NCBI GenBank assembly: GCA_965246805.1
Contig: CBDFFO010000005.1
Span: forward strand, 62,001 to 126,000
DNA from: Schlegelella_A sp965246805
GTDB taxonomy: Bacteria > Pseudomonadota > Gammaproteobacteria > Burkholderiales > Burkholderiaceae_C
Reading direction: 5' to 3'
Length of the DNA: 64,000 bases
The first letter of the stretch is position 1. Each line of letters opens with the position of its first letter. Made by a program: the position numbers and the translations under genes. The notes beneath the pieces are model-generated. The model was not told where the DNA came from and ran no database searches. It saw only the letters and a program-made list of their open reading frames with translations. This document shows positions 26,627 to 34,774 of the stretch, piece after piece.

Positions 26627-26968
26627 ATGGCCAAGGTCTGCTCGATCTGCAACACCGAGAACCGCGATGACGCGCAGTTCTGCAAAGGATGCGGTCCCCG
26701 CTCAACACCACCGTCGTCGCGACGCCGCCGCCGTCTGCAGGGGCAGGTGTTCCTACCCGCGCACGCGAGCGGGCCGGCGCCGAGCACCAGCAATACCGCC
26801 GTCACGCCGGCACCGCCGAAGACGGTGCGCGACCTTTGCGCCGGCAAGGAATTCATCGGCCAGCCGTTGTGCGAGACACGTGAATGTTCTTCTTCCGTGC
26901 AAGCGAACGAAGCCCTGGGTCGCGAGCTGAAGAAAACCCAGGAGCGACGGCAGAACTACAACAATTGA
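26627..26968 (+). CDS. Small zinc-ribbon protein, probably frameshifted twice
   Basis: A strong AGGAGG (26613-26618) precedes the ATG by 8 bases. Residues 1-23 form a zinc ribbon with Cys5, Cys8, Cys19 and Cys22. The next 15-20 residues are an Arg-rich stretch (STPPSSRRRRRL), while the -1 frame there reads SPLNTTVVATPPPSAGAGV with almost all G/C third positions. The original frame becomes protein-like again from about 26740 and ends with a Cys-containing domain (CAGKEFIGQPLCETREC, then a charged tail). One missing base near 26692 and one extra near 26730-26745 would explain this. Otherwise unrecognised; it heads the run to the next two genes. Confidence 0.6.
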   Translation: MAKVCSICNTENRDDAQFCKGCGPRSTPPSSRRRRRLQGQVFLPAHASGPAPSTSNTAVTPAPPKTVRDLCAGKEFIGQPLCETRECSSSVQANEALGRELKKTQERRQNYNN

Positions 26969-26976
26969 AAGCGCCC

Positions 26977-28521
26977 ATGCAACCGAACGCCCCCCCGCCC
27001 TTCAACGGCCTTCGTGCCGACTCGTTCACGAGCCTGCTCCGGGCGGTCGGCGGCCTGCGAAACACGCGCGCACTGATCGCATGGCTCGGCTGCGCCATCG
27101 TCGGCGTGCTGTGCGTGGGCGTGCTCTCGTTGCTCGGAACCTTCGGCACCTTGCTCGGCATGCTGATCTTCATGGTCGCGCTTGGCACCGGCGTGAACGC
27201 GGCCGGCCTGTTGCAGATGGACCAAGCGCGCGGCGCGCCGCTGCGCAGCCTTGCCAACGCGCTGATCTACGGCCTGACGTGCATCCCGAGGCTCATCGTG
27301 CTCGGCCTCGCGTTCTTCGCCGTCACGACGGTGTTCTTCCTCGCGCTCGCGCTGGTCCTCGCGATCTGCAAGATCCCGTTCATCGGGCCGGTGCTGTACG
27401 CGTTCGTGCTGCCGTTCGCGATCGTCGCGACCGGCGTGCTGCTGACCGCCGTCTTCGCCTGCATGCTGCTGTCGCTGCCGGCGATCTGGGAAGGCTCGCC
27501 GATCGCGCGTGCGCTGACGCAGACCTTCGCCATCGCGCGCAGCCGTCTGGTCGAGACACTGCTGCTGTTGGTGGTGGTGGGCGTGCTTTGCTTCGTCGTC
27601 GCGATGATCGTGTTCGGCGTGCTTTTCAACGGACTGGTGCCGGTGATCGCGTTGTCGACCCGCATCCTCGGTGGCGGTGGTGGCGATGCTGTCGGTGGCG
27701 GGCTGGCCGACTTCGCCAACAACATGTTGCAAGGCTCGGGCAGCGGCTATGCCATTGCCGGAGGCATCGGCTTCGGCGTCCTGTGGTCGGCGGCCGGTGC
27801 GCTCGTGGGTCAGGTCTATCTGCAGGGCCTCAACCTGGTCTACCTGCGCGTGACCGAAGGCCTCGATCTCGGCGCCGCCGAAGCCGCGTTGCAGCGCACC
27901 CTCGACGAAGCCAGGCGAAAAGGCGGCGATCTCGCCGCGAAGGCACGCGCGGCCACTGCTACCGTGCCGGCCGGCGAACCGTCGGCTGTCGACGCGCGCG
28001 CTGCGGCGGCAGCGGCCGCGGCGGCCAGCGCGGCGGCGGCCTATGGCGGCTATTCGAATCCGCGGCCGGCCTATTCGCCGCCACCCATGGCGCCACCGGC
28101 TGTGATGCCGGCAGCGCCGTCGTCGATGGCGTCTCCGCCCGCCTATTCCGCCCCGCCAGCCACGCGACCGTCCTTCGAGTTCGCGCCGCCCCCGGCCACG
28201 CCCGACGGCACTTCGATGAGCGCCGGCACGCCGCCCGCCATCGACCCGCCCGATGCGGCGCGACCAAGCGGGCATGCGGGGTCGTCGTTGATCGACCTGC
28301 CGATCGGCAAATCGGGTGCGGCATCGACAACTGCCCCGCTCGACATCGAATTCGATTTCGATTTGCCGACCGCGCCGGTCGCACCGACCGTGCCACCGCT
28401 CCCCTCGATGTCTTCACCGTCAGAACTCTCGGCGTCGGCCACCTCGACGTGCGCGAAGTGCCTGTCCCAGGCCAGCCGGGACGATGTGTTCTGCGGCGTC
28501 TGCGGCAATCGGCTCAAATGA
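26977..28521 (+). CDS. Multi-pass membrane protein with C-terminal zinc ribbon
   Basis: The product is 514 residues from the ATG at 26977, eight bases after the preceding zinc-ribbon gene; the longer frame overlaps that gene. Residues about 35-310 hold roughly six hydrophobic segments. Residues 340-480 are a low-complexity Ala/Pro/Ser region (including a run of nine Ala). The last 25 residues form a zinc ribbon of CxxC...CxxC type (CAKC...CGVCG). I do not recognise a named family. The layout suggests a membrane anchor with a cytoplasmic disordered tail ending in a binding module. The next gene overlaps by ATGA. Confidence 0.7.
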   Translation: MQPNAPPPFNGLRADSFTSLLRAVGGLRNTRALIAWLGCAIVGVLCVGVLSLLGTFGTLLGMLIFMVALGTGVNAAGLLQMDQARGAPLRSLANALIYGLTCIPRLIVLGLAFFAVTTVFFLALALVLAICKIPFIGPVLYAFVLPFAIVATGVLLTAVFACMLLSLPAIWEGSPIARALTQTFAIARSRLVETLLLLVVVGVLCFVVAMIVFGVLFNGLVPVIALSTRILGGGGGDAVGGGLADFANNMLQGSGSGYAIAGGIGFGVLWSAAGALVGQVYLQGLNLVYLRVTEGLDLGAAEAALQRTLDEARRKGGDLAAKARAATATVPAGEPSAVDARAAAAAAAAASAAAAYGGYSNPRPAYSPPPMAPPAVMPAAPSSMASPPAYSAPPATRPSFEFAPPPATPDGTSMSAGTPPAIDPPDAARPSGHAGSSLIDLPIGKSGAASTTAPLDIEFDFDLPTAPVAPTVPPLPSMSSPSELSASATSTCAKCLSQASRDDVFCGVCGNRLK

Positions 28522-29306
28522 ACGGCGCCGATTTCGAAGCCGCTACGTTCGCGCTGGTGGAGGCGCGCCTCAACTCGCGACCGATCGCGTCATGGCCGAA
28601 CGCCTGGCTGCCGGCCGACGTCGGTGAGGCGTATCGACTGCAGCGCGCGGTGGCCGATGAACTCGGGGCCACGCGCGGATGGAAGGTCGCCGCGGTCACG
28701 GCCGCGCAACAGCAGGCGCTCGGGCTGTCCGGCCCGGTCTCGGCCGGGCTGCTGGCGCCTTGGTTCACCGACTCGCCAGCCCGCTGGCCGCGCAGCCGCT
28801 ACATCGCACCCATGCTGGAGTGCGAGTTCGCGTTCGAGCTCGGTGCCGACGTGCCGCCGCGTGACGCGCCTTACACGCGCGCCGAAGTCAAGGCCGCGGT
28901 GCGGGCGATGCGCATCGGTCTCGAAGTCGTCGATACGCGCCTGCCACGGGGGCTCGGCGTGCATGCCGAACTGGCCGACGCATTCAACAGCGGCGCCTAC
29001 GTTGTCGGTGCGGCGACGACAGACTGGCGTCACATCGATTTCGTGACGCAAGGCGTCGTGCTGCGCGCCACCGACCCCGGGCACGCGGGCGAGATCGCGC
29101 GCGGCAGCGGCAGCGCGATCCTCGATGGCGACTTGTTCGAGACCGTGGTGATGCTCGCCAACGCGCAACCAAGACTCGTGCGTGGCCTGCAACGCGGCGA
29201 CCTCATCACGACCGGCACCTGCACCGGCGCGGTGCCCGCCGTGCACGGCAACGGCTACGTGGCCGACTTCGGTGAACTCGGCCAGGTGGCGCTGACGCTC
29301 GACTGA
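28518..29306 (+). CDS. 2-keto-4-pentenoate hydratase / fumarylacetoacetate hydrolase-family protein
   Basis: A 262-residue member of the MhpD-like branch of the FAH superfamily. The metal-binding ECEFAFELG segment lies near 97-105, followed by VVDTRLP near 140 and a GDLITTGTCTGAVPA segment near 231-245, which fits the hydratase active site. The catalysed step could be hydration of a 2-hydroxypentadienoate-type acid, but no other aromatic-degradation gene is nearby, so the substrate is open. It overlaps the zinc-ribbon membrane protein by ATGA and converges on the gamma carbonic anhydrase gene. Confidence 0.8.
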   Translation: MNGADFEAATFALVEARLNSRPIASWPNAWLPADVGEAYRLQRAVADELGATRGWKVAAVTAAQQQALGLSGPVSAGLLAPWFTDSPARWPRSRYIAPMLECEFAFELGADVPPRDAPYTRAEVKAAVRAMRIGLEVVDTRLPRGLGVHAELADAFNSGAYVVGAATTDWRHIDFVTQGVVLRATDPGHAGEIARGSGSAILDGDLFETVVMLANAQPRLVRGLQRGDLITTGTCTGAVPAVHGNGYVADFGELGQVALTLD

Positions 29307-29328
29307 GGCCTCGCGCCGCGACCCGGCG

Positions 29329-29853
29329 TCAGCGCAGCCTCACCATCTGCGCGGCAAAGCGTTTCGCGTTGGCGACGTAATGGGCGGCGCTCCGGCGCAG
29401 GCCCTCGATCTGTTCTGCGGTGAGCAGCCGCACCACCCGAGCCGGCCGGCCGACGATCAGCGAGCCCTCCGGAAATTCCTTACCCTCGGTGACGAGCGAA
29501 CCGGCGCCGACCAGACAGTGCTTGCCGATGCGCGCACCGTTGAGCACGACCGATTGAATGCCGATCAGCGAGCCGTCGCCGACGGTGCAGCCGTGCAGCA
29601 TCACCTGATGGCCGATCGTCACGCCGTCGCCGACGAAGAGCGGCACGCCGTCGTCGGCGTGCAGCACGCTGCCGTCCTGCACGTTGGTGGCTCGGCCGAT
29701 GTGCAGATGCGCCGAGTCGCCGCGCAACACGGCTCCGAACCACGCGCTTGCATCGGCACCGAGTTCGACATCGCCGATCAACTGGGCGCTGTCGGCAACC
29801 CAGGCGGTCGGGTCGATCGTCGGCGTGCTGCTGCGAAGCTGGTAGATGGCCAT
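29329..29853 (-). CDS. Gamma carbonic anhydrase-family protein (YrdA-like)
   Basis: The 174-residue product is a left-handed beta-helix of hexapeptide repeats ending in a C-terminal helix. The three presumed metal ligands are present: His65 (SVLHADD), His82 and His87 (IGHQVMLHGC). The catalytic Glu pair of Cam-type enzymes is not evident, as in the YrdA/PaaY-like branch, whose activity ranges from weak carbonic anhydrase to unknown. It is divergent from the DUF455 gene with 60 bases between starts. Confidence 0.88.
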   Translation of the reverse strand: MAIYQLRSSTPTIDPTAWVADSAQLIGDVELGADASAWFGAVLRGDSAHLHIGRATNVQDGSVLHADDGVPLFVGDGVTIGHQVMLHGCTVGDGSLIGIQSVVLNGARIGKHCLVGAGSLVTEGKEFPEGSLIVGRPARVVRLLTAEQIEGLRRSAAHYVANAKRFAAQMVRLR

Positions 29854-29913
29854 GCGAGGTTACTGGGGCGCAGTGGAAGAACGCCCGGTCATCATCGGCG
29901 AAAATCCGGCGCC

Positions 29914-30699
29914 ATGCCCAGCACACTGCGCAGCCACGCGCTCTCGGTCTTGCTCGACCCCGACGCCGATCGCAAGGCGGCGCGAGCGCGCGTGCTCGGG
30001 CTCGACGCACCGAGTGGCGCGGCATTGGCTCTCGCCGAGCCGTGCGGCATCCCGGGCCGTCCCGACAGGCCGGAACGGGTGCCGCATCAAGCGGTGAAGC
30101 AGCGCTCGATGCACACGCCGGAAGGCCGCGCCGCGCTCGTTCACGCGATCGCGCACATCGAGTTCAACGCGATCGACCTCGCGCTCGATGCGTGCTGGCG
30201 TTTCGCTGCGATGCCGGACGCGTTCTATCAGGACTGGATCGGCGTCGCGCGCGAAGAGGCGCTGCACTTCGAACTGCTGCGCGATCACCTGGTGACGCTC
30301 GGCTTCGCGTATGGCGACTTTCCCGCGCACGGCGCCCTGTGGGAGATGGCCGATCGCACGCGCGACGATGTGCTCGCGCGGGTGGCGCTGGTGCCGCGCA
30401 CGCTGGAGGCGCGTGGTCTCGATGCGTCGCCCGCGGTGCGCGCCAAGCTCGTCGCCTGCGGTGATGTCGCGGGCGCCGCGATCATCGACGTGCTGCTGCG
30501 CGACGAGGTCGGCCACGTCGCGATCGGCAACCACTGGTACCGGTGGCTTTGCGACGCGCGCGGGCTGGAGCCGCTCGCCACCTATCGAGAGCTCGCGATA
30601 CGCCACCGCGCGCCGAGGCCGCGCGGGCCGTTCAACCTGGCGGCGCGGCGCGCGGCGGGGTTCAGCGAAGACGAGTTGGCCCTGCTCGACACGCGTTGA
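29914..30699 (+). CDS. DUF455 ferritin-like protein
   Basis: A 261-residue helical protein of the DUF455 family. It has a ferritin-like metal pattern: Glu83 (AHIEFNAIDLALD), E115-x-x-H118 (EEALHF) and E198-x-x-H201 (DEVGH), with a possible additional Glu near 165. This suggests a carboxylate-bridged di-metal centre; no reaction is established that I can name. The start is the ATG at 29914; the frame extends far upstream opposite the carbonic anhydrase gene and is ignored. Confidence 0.85.
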   Translation: MPSTLRSHALSVLLDPDADRKAARARVLGLDAPSGAALALAEPCGIPGRPDRPERVPHQAVKQRSMHTPEGRAALVHAIAHIEFNAIDLALDACWRFAAMPDAFYQDWIGVAREEALHFELLRDHLVTLGFAYGDFPAHGALWEMADRTRDDVLARVALVPRTLEARGLDASPAVRAKLVACGDVAGAAIIDVLLRDEVGHVAIGNHWYRWLCDARGLEPLATYRELAIRHRAPRPRGPFNLAARRAAGFSEDELALLDTR

Positions 30700-30727
30700 C
30701 CGTGCGAGCGGCGGCCGATGGTGCCGT

Positions 30728-31327
30728 TCACAGCGTGGCCATGAAGTAGCGCTTCAGTCCGGCGAGGATCATTTCCACCGCGATCGCCGTCAACACCAGG
30801 CCCATCAGTTTCTCGATCGCCGACACCACCGAATCGCCGAGCCACGTGCGGATGCGATCGCTCGCGAGCAATACCCCGCCAGAGACCAGCATCGCGCACA
30901 CGAGCGCCGCCACCCACTCGAGCAGGCGGTCGGGCTGGCGCGAGGCGAGCAGCAGCACGGTTGCCATTGCCGACGGGCCTGCGAGCAGCGGCACCGCGAG
31001 CGGAAAGATGAACGGCTCGCGACCTTCGGGCACGCCGTAGGCCGAGCCGCCCTGGCCGAAGATCATGCGGATCGCGATGATCAGCAGGATCACGCCGCCG
31101 GCCACCTCCAGCGAGCGCTCCGAAAGGCGCATCACGCGAAGGAATCCTTCGCCGAAGAACATGAACGCGAACAGCACCGCGAACGCAATCACCACCTCGC
31201 GGATCACGACCCAACGACGCCGGTTCGCGGGCACGGTGCGCATCACCGGAATGAAGATCGGCAGGCTGCCGAACGGGTCGAGCACGAGCAGCAGCAGGAT
31301 CAGCGCCGAGACGAAGGAGTGGTCCAT
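30728..31327 (-). CDS. MarC-family integral membrane protein
   Basis: A 199-residue protein with six hydrophobic segments and the MarC (UPF0056) pattern: LLLLVLDPFGSLPIF at the N-terminus, then FGEGFLRVMRLSERSLEVAGG, and PLLAGPSAMATVLLL in the fourth segment. It is not the multiple-antibiotic-resistance regulator; the family has no settled transport substrate. It is the last of three closely spaced leftward genes (HDAC-like, MscS, MarC), 17 bases after the MscS gene. Confidence 0.88.
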   Translation of the reverse strand: MDHSFVSALILLLLVLDPFGSLPIFIPVMRTVPANRRRWVVIREVVIAFAVLFAFMFFGEGFLRVMRLSERSLEVAGGVILLIIAIRMIFGQGGSAYGVPEGREPFIFPLAVPLLAGPSAMATVLLLASRQPDRLLEWVAALVCAMLVSGGVLLASDRIRTWLGDSVVSAIEKLMGLVLTAIAVEMILAGLKRYFMATL

Positions 31328-31344
31328 GGCGTGCTGGCGTGCCG

Positions 31345-32670
31345 TCAGGCCGCGCCGGGCACGGCACCGTTGGCGGTCGCCGGGTTCGGCTCGAACGCCA
31401 TTGCCGGCAACGGCCCGAGCACTCGCAGCACGCGTTGCGGGAACGGGATCTCGATCCCTTCTGCATTCAGGATCGCCAGCACGGCCAGGTTCACTTCCGA
31501 CTTCACGTTGATCTGCCCGTTCTCCGAATCGAGGATCCAGAACAACACACTGAGGTCCATGCCATCGGCCGCGAACGCGCTGAGGTGCACCGAAGGGCCC
31601 GGCTCGTCGAGCACACGTCCGACCGCAGACACTGCCGCGACCAGCTTCGGCTGCAACGCGCGCACGTCAGTGCCGTACGCGACCTGGACCCCCGTCTGGA
31701 CCAACACGCGCGGGTCGGCGAGCGAGGAGTTCTCGACGCGCTGCGTGATGAGCATCTCGTTCGGAACGATCGCCTCCTTGCCGCCGAGCGACCGGATCAC
31801 CGTGTAGCGAGTGCGGATGTCGGTGATGCGCCCTTCGAAGCCGTCGACCTTCACCATGTCGCCGATGCGCAGGCTCCGCTCGGCGAGGATCACGAAGCCG
31901 CTGATGTAGTTGGCCGCGATCTTCTGCAGGCCGAAGCCGAGGCCCACGCCGATCGCGCCGCCGAGCACCGAAAGCGCGGTGAGGTCGATGCCGACCGCCG
32001 ACAGCGCGAACAGCAGGCCGAGGAAGAGCAGCACGGTGCGCACGATGACGGCGGCCATCTTGCGCAGAGAGAGGTCGTGGCCGCTGCCGTTGGCGAGCAG
32101 CTTGCGCTCGATCGCGCCCGACACCCAGAGCGCGAGCACCATCACCACGCCGGCTGTGATCGAGCCTTCGACGACGTTGCGCAGCGTGATGGTGCCGACG
32201 CCGATCTTCCATCGCACGTCGTCCATCGCGTCGAGCAGGAAGGGCGAGATTCCCGTCACCCACAACACCACCGCGACCCAGGCGAGCCACGAGATGCTGC
32301 GCTCGATGTGGCGCACCCACGCCGTGTTCGGGAACGTCGCACCGAGCACCCGTGCGCTCAGCCGGATGACGGCGAGCGATATCAGAATCGGGATCGCCAG
32401 CCTGAAGACGGCCGGCTTCAGATGCCCTTCGAGCGAGACGCGCGCTGCGAACGCGAGACCGAGCGCGACCAGCGGAAAGAGCACGCCGTCGACGATCTGG
32501 TTGCCGAACCAGACCGAGGCCACCGGACGCGATCGCCCGCGCAACAGGCGCACGAAGACCCACGCGATCACGAGGCACCCGGCCAGCAGCGCGAGCTCGG
32601 CCGCGGCGGCCGGATGCGTCAGCGATTCGACGAGCTCGCCGAACTGGGTTGCGTCGATGGAGCGCGCCAT
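31345..32670 (-). CDS. MscS-family mechanosensitive channel
   Basis: The 441-residue product has about five to six N-terminal membrane segments. The pore helix is Gly/Ala-rich (LGGAIGVGLGFGLQKIAANY), followed by the signature FVILAERSLRIGDMVKVDG and a soluble beta/alpha-beta vestibule with the NEMLITQRVENSS stretch. It probably opens under membrane tension to release solutes on hypo-osmotic shock. The larger membrane domain resembles the YbdG/YnaI-like rather than the minimal MscS class. It follows the HDAC-like gene by 7 bases. Confidence 0.92.
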   Translation of the reverse strand: MARSIDATQFGELVESLTHPAAAAELALLAGCLVIAWVFVRLLRGRSRPVASVWFGNQIVDGVLFPLVALGLAFAARVSLEGHLKPAVFRLAIPILISLAVIRLSARVLGATFPNTAWVRHIERSISWLAWVAVVLWVTGISPFLLDAMDDVRWKIGVGTITLRNVVEGSITAGVVMVLALWVSGAIERKLLANGSGHDLSLRKMAAVIVRTVLLFLGLLFALSAVGIDLTALSVLGGAIGVGLGFGLQKIAANYISGFVILAERSLRIGDMVKVDGFEGRITDIRTRYTVIRSLGGKEAIVPNEMLITQRVENSSLADPRVLVQTGVQVAYGTDVRALQPKLVAAVSAVGRVLDEPGPSVHLSAFAADGMDLSVLFWILDSENGQINVKSEVNLAVLAILNAEGIEIPFPQRVLRVLGPLPAMAFEPNPATANGAVPGAA

Positions 32671-32677
32671 CGAAGGC

Positions 32678-33613
32678 TCAGGCTTCGGTCAGCACGCGCA
32701 CGTGCACACCCACGCTGCGCGCCAGGGCACGCAGGTTGTAGCCGCCCTCGAGGCACGACACGATGCGGCCCTGGGCATGCCGTTCGGCCATCGACTTGAT
32801 GCGAAGCGTGATCCATTCGTAATCCGACTCGACCAGGCCGAGCTGGCCGAGTTCGTCCTCGCGGTGCGCGTCGAAGCCGGCCGAGACGAACACCATCTGC
32901 GGGCGGAAGGCCTCGAGGCGCGGCATCCACAACGCGTCGATCATCTCGCGCACCTCGGCGCCGCGCGTATACGGCGCGACCGGCACGTTCAGCATGTTGT
33001 CGCCGCTCGGAACGTCGCCGCTGTACGGGTAGAGCGGGTGTTGGAAGAGGCCTACCATCAACATGCGTTCGTCGTTGGCGATGATGTCTTCGGTGCCGTT
33101 GCCGTGGTGGACGTCGAAGTCGATGATGGCGACGCGATCGAGCCCGCGCACGTCGAGCGCGTGGCGCGCGGCAATGGTCACGTTGTTGAAGAAGCAGAAG
33201 CCCATCGCGGCGTCGCGCGTCGCGTGGTGGCCGGGCGGTCGCACCGAGCAGAACGCGTTCGCAATCTCGCCGTCGATGACCGCGTCGGTTGCTGCCACGG
33301 CCGCGCCCGCGCCGCGCATCACCGCGGCCCAGGTGCCTGCCATCGCCGTCGTGTCGCCGTCGAGGGCGCGCGGCGTACCGGTGTCCCTGGCGCTGCGCAT
33401 CAGCGCGTCGACGGCATCGACGTAGCTGCGCGAATGAGCGCGCGCCACCGTCGCGAGATCGACCATCGGCGCGTCACGGCGTTCGATGACCATGTCGAGC
33501 CCGCTCGAGATCAGGTGGTCGTCGATGGCGTCGAGGCGTCGCGGGCTTTCGGGGTGGCCGCCGCCCATGTCGTGCCCACGACAGTCGGAATGGCTGTAGA
33601 AGGCGGTCTTCAT
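32678..33613 (-). CDS. Histone-deacetylase-family amidohydrolase
   Basis: A 311-residue zinc hydrolase of the arginase/deacetylase fold, close to class II HDAC-like bacterial enzymes. Key residues are visible: HPESPRRLDAI near 20-30, the catalytic His129-His130 (RPPGHHATRD), zinc ligands Asp167 and His169 (DFDVHHGNGT) and Asp248 (SAGFDAH). Bacterial members act on acetylpolyamines, acetoin-utilisation targets or acetyl-lysine; no neighbour decides between these. It heads the HDAC-MscS-MarC run. Confidence 0.92.
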   Translation of the reverse strand: MKTAFYSHSDCRGHDMGGGHPESPRRLDAIDDHLISSGLDMVIERRDAPMVDLATVARAHSRSYVDAVDALMRSARDTGTPRALDGDTTAMAGTWAAVMRGAGAAVAATDAVIDGEIANAFCSVRPPGHHATRDAAMGFCFFNNVTIAARHALDVRGLDRVAIIDFDVHHGNGTEDIIANDERMLMVGLFQHPLYPYSGDVPSGDNMLNVPVAPYTRGAEVREMIDALWMPRLEAFRPQMVFVSAGFDAHREDELGQLGLVESDYEWITLRIKSMAERHAQGRIVSCLEGGYNLRALARSVGVHVRVLTEA

Positions 33614-33653
33614 GCGGGTCTGGGATTCAGGTTTTTCTAGTAACGTGGACGCA

Positions 33654-33711
33654 TGAGCCCGCCGGGGTCGCCCAAAGGCGCGCCGGAGTGCGAAGCACGA
33701 AGGTGATCCAC
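33654..33711 (+). repeat. SD-carrying intercistronic repeat, copy 3 (upstream tandem copy before moxR)
   Basis: It begins TGAGCCCGCCGGGGTCGCCC and ends AGCACGAAGGTGATCCAC, directly abutting copy 4. Here no gene ends at the TGA, since the gene to the left is on the other strand. A 17-codon ATG frame from 33653 closes at 33706 and is probably incidental. Confidence 0.75.
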
Positions 33712-33768
33712 TGAGCCCGCCGGGCGCCCACGGGCGAATACCGGCGTGCCCAGCACGAAGGCATGGCA
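33712..33768 (+). repeat. SD-carrying intercistronic repeat, copy 4 (downstream tandem copy before moxR)
   Basis: It begins TGAGCCCGCCGGGCGCCCAC, contains GGGCGAATACCGG as in copy 1, and ends CAGCACGAAGGCATGGCA directly before the GTG at 33769. The GAAGG-to-GTG spacing is 7 bases. Confidence 0.75.
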
Positions 33769-34695
33769 GTGAACAAACCGTTGGCAGCCCAGCTCACAGA
33801 GCTCGTCGGGCAGATTAGCACGATCATCGTCGGCAAACGCCCGCAGATCGAAGACAGTATCGCGTGCATGCTGGCAGGCGGACACCTGCTGATCGAAGAC
33901 GTCCCCGGGGTCGGCAAGACCACGCTGGCCCACGCGCTCGCGGTGTCGCTCGGCCTGCGCTTCTCGCGCACCCAGTTCACCGCCGACCTGATGCCCTCGG
34001 ACCTGATCGGCGTCAGCATCTACGAACGCAGCAAAGAGGCGTTCGTCTTTCACCCTGGGCCCGTTTTCGCGCAGGTCCTGCTCGCCGACGAGATCAACCG
34101 CGCCGGCCCGAAAACGCAAAGCGCTCTGCTCGAAGCGATGGAAGAACACCAGGTCACGGTCGAAGGCGAGACGCGGCCACTGCCCGATCCGTTCTTCGTG
34201 ATCGCGACGCAGAACCCGACCGACCAGCTCGGCACCTATCCGTTGCCCGAATCGCAGCTCGACCGTTTCCTGATGTGCATCACGCTCGGCTATCCCGACC
34301 AGGCGAGCGAGCGCGAGTTGCTCGCGGGCGCCGATCGGCGCGCGGCGACGGCCCGGCTGCAGGCCGTGATGACCAACGACGAGCTGCGCGCCGCGCAAGC
34401 CGCGGTGCAACGCGTGCACGCGTCGTCGGCATTGCTCGACTACCTCCAGGAGCTCATCAAGACGACGCGCTCCGGCGCCTGGTTCGTCGAAGGCCTGAGC
34501 CCACGGGCCGGCATCGCGGTGCTGCGCGCGGCCAAGGCGCACGCGCTGCTCGCGCAGCGCGACTACGTCGCACCCGACGATCTGCAGGCGATCCTGCCGC
34601 AGACCATCGCGCACCGTCTGACGCCGGTTTCGGGGGCCGGTCGAGGCCGGGTCGAACAGGTGCGCGCGATGGTCGAGGCCGTGCCGTTGCCATGA
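33769..34695 (+). CDS. MoxR-family AAA+ ATPase
   Basis: A 308-residue AAA+ ATPase of the MoxR group, chaperone-like factors that often act with DUF58 and transglutaminase-like partners. Walker A is EDVPGVGKTTL, Walker B LLADEINRAGPKTQ, and the sensor-1/arginine segment VIATQNPTDQLGTYPLPESQLDRF. I start at the GTG at 33769, 7 bases after the GAAGG of the repeat. The ATG at 33763 is only one base from that GAAGG and would be poorly placed; it changes the protein by two residues. It is followed by DUF58, TgpA and MltB genes on the same strand. Confidence 0.93.
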   Translation: MNKPLAAQLTELVGQISTIIVGKRPQIEDSIACMLAGGHLLIEDVPGVGKTTLAHALAVSLGLRFSRTQFTADLMPSDLIGVSIYERSKEAFVFHPGPVFAQVLLADEINRAGPKTQSALLEAMEEHQVTVEGETRPLPDPFFVIATQNPTDQLGTYPLPESQLDRFLMCITLGYPDQASERELLAGADRRAATARLQAVMTNDELRAAQAAVQRVHASSALLDYLQELIKTTRSGAWFVEGLSPRAGIAVLRAAKAHALLAQRDYVAPDDLQAILPQTIAHRLTPVSGAGRGRVEQVRAMVEAVPLP

Positions 34696-34715
34696 ACGTC
34701 GACGCGTTCCCGGCA

Positions 34716-34771
34716 TGAGCCTGCCCGGCGGTCCGAAAGGGGAAGACCGGAGCGCGCCTCGCGAAGGTCAT
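34716..34771 (+). repeat. SD-carrying intercistronic repeat, copy 5 (moxR-DUF58)
   Basis: It begins TGAGCCTGCCCGGCGGTCCG and ends CTCGCGAAGGTCATCTG. The TGA closes an 8-codon frame (34692-34718) whose ATG overlaps the moxR stop. GAAGG at 34763-34767 is 7 bases before an in-frame CTG at 34775. Confidence 0.75.
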
Positions 34772-34774
34772 CTG

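Noticed and set aside
33653..33706. 17-codon ATG frame in repeat copy 3 as a small gene
   Set aside because: The other repeat copies do not keep this frame closed, so there is no sign of coding constraint.
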